This document shows positions 61,666-64,000 of a stretch of DNA of 64,000 nt, in pieces. The notes beneath the pieces were generated by a model. It worked only from the letters and a program-made list of their open reading frames with translations. It had not been told where the DNA came from and did no database searches. The translations under genes were made by a program, and so were the position numbers. Positions within the stretch are counted from its first letter, which is position 1, and every line of letters starts with the position of its first letter. The DNA lies in assembly GCF_026341275.1 (NCBI RefSeq), contig NZ_JAIFZO010000002.1, positions 7,098,118 to 7,162,117 on the forward strand, read 5' to 3'. Source of the DNA: Streptomyces ortus. Lineage in GTDB: Bacteria > Actinomycetota > Actinomycetes > Streptomycetales > Streptomycetaceae.

Positions 61666-63234
61666 ATGCAGACCCGGGGAATTCACTCGCTCTGGGGCGG
61701 CGGCGCGAATGCGCCGTGCCTGCTGGATTCGGTCGCCGAGATCGCGCGTATGCGAGCGGACGAGATCGCGGTCCAGGACGAGGGCCATGAACTGACCTAT
61801 GGTCAGCTCATGGCGTGGGCCGGCCGCGTCGCCGGGCTCCTCGTCCGTCACGGCATCCAGCCGGGCGACCGGGTGACGGTGACCGGACCGCGCAGTGCCG
61901 CCATCGTCGCGGCGATGCTGGCGACGGTGAGCGTGGGAGCGACGTATGTGCCCCTCGACGTCGAGTACCCGGCACGGCGCCTGGAGCACATGGCCGCCGA
62001 CAGCGAGGCGCAATTGCTGCTGTTCTGCGGCCCCGAACCGGTGCTGGACCTCGGCGCCCGGGCGGTGCGCATCCCGGACGCGCCGGACGTGGGCGACGAG
62101 GAGGCCGCCGCGTCGCTGCCGCGACCGCCCTGCCGGCCGGACCTCCCGGTGTACGTCATCTACACCTCCGGCTCGACCGGCCTGCCCAAGGGCGTCGCCC
62201 TGCCCCACCGCTGCGTCGACACCATGGCTGCCTGGCAGTGGCGTCACTCCGTGCGCCCGGACCTGCGCACGGCCCAGTTCGCGCCGCTCAACTTCGACGT
62301 GTGGTTCCAGGAGGTCCTCGGAACGCTGTGCGGCGGAGGGACGCTGGTCATCATGCCCGAGTCCCTGCGGCGCGATCCCATCGCCCTCCTGGACTGGCTC
62401 GCCGACCACCGCATCGAGCGCCTGTTCCTCCCCTATGTCGCCCTGCACATGCTCGCCGTGGTCGCGGAGGCCACCGACACGCTGGAGCATCTCGCCCTGG
62501 CGGAGGTGAACACCGCGGGCGAACAGCTCGTGTGCACCCCGGCGGTCCGTGAACTCTTCCGCCGCGTGCAGGACTGCAGGCTGAACAACCACTACGGACA
62601 GAGCGAGTCCGCCATGGTGACGGTGCACACGCTCACGGGCCCCAGCGACGGCTGGCCGGTGCTCCCGCCGATCGGACGTCCGCTGCCGGGCTGCGAGATC
62701 CTCATCGCACCCACCGACCCGGGCGAACCGTCGGTGGGTGAACTCCTGGTCGCCGGCGCACCGCTGTCGTCGGGGTACCTGAACCAGCCCGCCCTGAACG
62801 CCGAGCGCTACATCAGCCTCGACGAACCCTCCCCGCACGGGCATCGCCGTGCCTTCCGCACCGGGGACCTCGTGCGTGTCGAGGGCGACACCGTGCACCT
62901 TCTCAGCCGCATCGACCGCGAGGTGAAGATCCGCGGCGTGCGGGTGAACCCGCTGGAGGTGGACGCCTGTCTGCTGGAGCAGCCGGGGATCGTCGAGGCG
63001 GTCACCGTGGTGGTCGAGATGGTCGAGGGCTCCCGGCAGTTGCGCGCCGCGGTGACGCTGGACGTCGACCAGGACGAGTTCGATCCCTCGACGGCGCTCA
63101 AGGCGCTCACCGAGCTGCTGCCCGAGCAGTTCATACCGGTCTCGATCACCGTTCTGCCGGAACTGCCGCACACCCCCAGCGGAAAGGCCGACCGGGACGC
63201 CATCGCCACCGCCGTCGCCCCGGCACCGTCATGA
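61666..63234 (+). CDS. Free-standing A domain with proline-like code
   Basis: 522 aa. Motifs: YVIYTSGSTGLPKGVAL (A3), APLNFDVWFQE (A4), HYGQSESAMVT (A5), FRTGDLVRV (A7), VKIRGVRVNP (A8) and PSGKADRD (A10). The pocket reads D-V-Q-F-N-A-H-M-V-K, close to the proline codes DVQFIAHVVE/K, with Asn replacing Ile, so proline or a larger proline analogue is expected. I chose the ATG at 61666 (GAGG 5 nt upstream); GTG 61639 or ATG 61642 are alternatives. A PCP-TE gene follows after 68 nt. Confidence 0.9.
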   Translation: MQTRGIHSLWGGGANAPCLLDSVAEIARMRADEIAVQDEGHELTYGQLMAWAGRVAGLLVRHGIQPGDRVTVTGPRSAAIVAAMLATVSVGATYVPLDVEYPARRLEHMAADSEAQLLLFCGPEPVLDLGARAVRIPDAPDVGDEEAAASLPRPPCRPDLPVYVIYTSGSTGLPKGVALPHRCVDTMAAWQWRHSVRPDLRTAQFAPLNFDVWFQEVLGTLCGGGTLVIMPESLRRDPIALLDWLADHRIERLFLPYVALHMLAVVAEATDTLEHLALAEVNTAGEQLVCTPAVRELFRRVQDCRLNNHYGQSESAMVTVHTLTGPSDGWPVLPPIGRPLPGCEILIAPTDPGEPSVGELLVAGAPLSSGYLNQPALNAERYISLDEPSPHGHRRAFRTGDLVRVEGDTVHLLSRIDREVKIRGVRVNPLEVDACLLEQPGIVEAVTVVVEMVEGSRQLRAAVTLDVDQDEFDPSTALKALTELLPEQFIPVSITVLPELPHTPSGKADRDAIATAVAPAPS

Positions 63235-63302
63235 CGTCGCACGAGCCGACGACCGGGGGCTGGAAGCCCGACCAACGGAACTGATCCGAAGAGGGGTTGC
63301 GC

Positions 63303-64000
63303 ATGGAAGACAACGACTTCAACACGCCGACCGAGCGGCGGCTCGCGGAGATCTGGGCCGACGTCCTGCGGCTGGACAAGGTCAAGCGTGACCAGGACTT
63401 CTTCGAGGTCGGCGGGGACTCCCTGCTGGCCACGAAGGTCGTCCTACGGGTGTGCCGGGAATGGGACATGAAGTTCACGGTCAGAGTCCTCAACGATGCC
63501 CCGGTCCTGGGCGACCTGGCCGAACGCATCGACCAGCGGGTGGCGAAGTCCGTCCGGCCGCAGGCGAGTTCGCCCGCCCAGCCGGCCCGCGGGAGCCGGG
63601 TGGGAGCGTGCCTGTGGGAGATGCGGCCGGGAACGGGAGCGTCCGGGCAGGCGACGCTGCTCGTGCTGCCCCACGCGGGAGGGTCGGCGCAGAACTTCGC
63701 CACGTGGGCGAACTGGTTCTCCGGGGACCTCCGTATCGTCGCGGCCCAGTACCCCGCCCGGGCATCGCGCGCCGCCGAGCCGGCCGCGGCGGACCTGACG
63801 CACCTCGTGGACGAGATCCTCGACGCCCTGACCGACTCCGAGGGGCCGCTCTACGTCTTCGGCCACAGCATGGGCGCCTACATCGGGTACGAGCTGTGCT
63901 GGCGACGGCAACTGGCGGGACACCCGGCCGAAGTCCTCTTCACCTCGGGGGCCGTTCCGCCCCACCGGCACCGGCCGAACCCGCCGGTCGGGGTGGAGAT
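63303..64000 (+). CDS. PCP - type II thioesterase fusion (cut by window end)
   Basis: Open from ATG 63303 to the window edge, 232 codons visible. Residues ~5-80 are a carrier protein with FFEVGGDSLLA (Ser ~39). After a Pro/Ala/Ser linker, an alpha/beta hydrolase begins LLVLPHAGGSAQNFATW and reaches the nucleophile elbow GHSMGAYIGYEL (Ser ~188). The hydrolase resembles type II rather than chain-terminating thioesterases. It presumably accepts the residue activated by the preceding A domain and releases or transfers it. Confidence 0.88.
   Translation, partial: MEDNDFNTPTERRLAEIWADVLRLDKVKRDQDFFEVGGDSLLATKVVLRVCREWDMKFTVRVLNDAPVLGDLAERIDQRVAKSVRPQASSPAQPARGSRVGACLWEMRPGTGASGQATLLVLPHAGGSAQNFATWANWFSGDLRIVAAQYPARASRAAEPAAADLTHLVDEILDALTDSEGPLYVFGHSMGAYIGYELCWRRQLAGHPAEVLFTSGAVPPHRHRPNPPVGVE

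Overview
The window is high-GC actinobacterial DNA, almost certainly Streptomyces. It has a conservon (sensor / Roadblock / DUF742 / GTPase gene set), GTG and TTG starts, rare TTA codons and a very G+C-rich third codon position. The left 17.7 kb is ordinary chromosome: a Glu/Leu/Phe/Val-type dehydrogenase, an MBL-fold hydrolase with a clear terminator, the conservon plus a GAF protein, a DUF2264 protein, tdh-kbl for threonine breakdown, a LysR gene, an XRE-cupin/GNAT pair, a membrane protein with a ricin-type lectin domain, an MmcQ/YjbR protein and a split transketolase.

A tRNA-Pro(GGG) at 17845-17918 is followed by the frameshifted, truncated 3' end of a tyrosine-recombinase gene. To the right of this point nearly everything is non-ribosomal peptide synthetase (NRPS) chemistry, so the tRNA looks like the edge of a genomic island. 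Minus strand 18794-23277: type II thioesterase (cysteine nucleophile), SDR, and an NRPS with a degenerate condensation domain, a threonine-like A domain and a PCP. Plus strand 23847-28362: an MbtH protein, a dead PCP relic, and a terminal NRPS (C-A-PCP-TE, Gly-like code). The stretch 28500-31100 is a decay corridor: a broken ISAs1-type transposase, a fragment of another transposase, a protease relic and a MerR gene. Plus strand 32057-55463: a second MbtH, a free-standing A domain, a free PCP, a flavoprotein, a C-A-PCP-E-C-A-PCP synthetase, a C-A-MT-PCP-E-C-A-PCP synthetase interrupted by a one-base frameshift, a wrecked copy of the terminal NRPS, and a second type II thioesterase.

Plus strand 55683-64000 (open at the window end) is a precursor operon: Dabb protein, PaaK-like adenylate ligase, class IV aminotransferase, BacA-like prephenate decarboxylase homologue, ornithine cyclodeaminase/ketimine-reductase homologue, DUF1330 protein, PhzF-like isomerase (with a TTA codon), a free A domain with a proline-like code, and a PCP-thioesterase fusion. 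I infer that it makes a proline-like, possibly bicyclic, building block from prephenate.

The two strongest observations concern the whole cluster. First, one 18-bp palindrome, TGTCCYGTCRRCRGGACR, occurs once in each of four leader regions (before both MbtH genes, the Dabb operon and the proline-like A gene), suggesting one dedicated regulator. Second, the terminal module is present twice and has decayed reciprocally: the left copy keeps a working terminal NRPS but a dead upstream PCP, while the right copy keeps the PCP but has a shredded terminal NRPS. All substrate codes were read by eye and are predictions.
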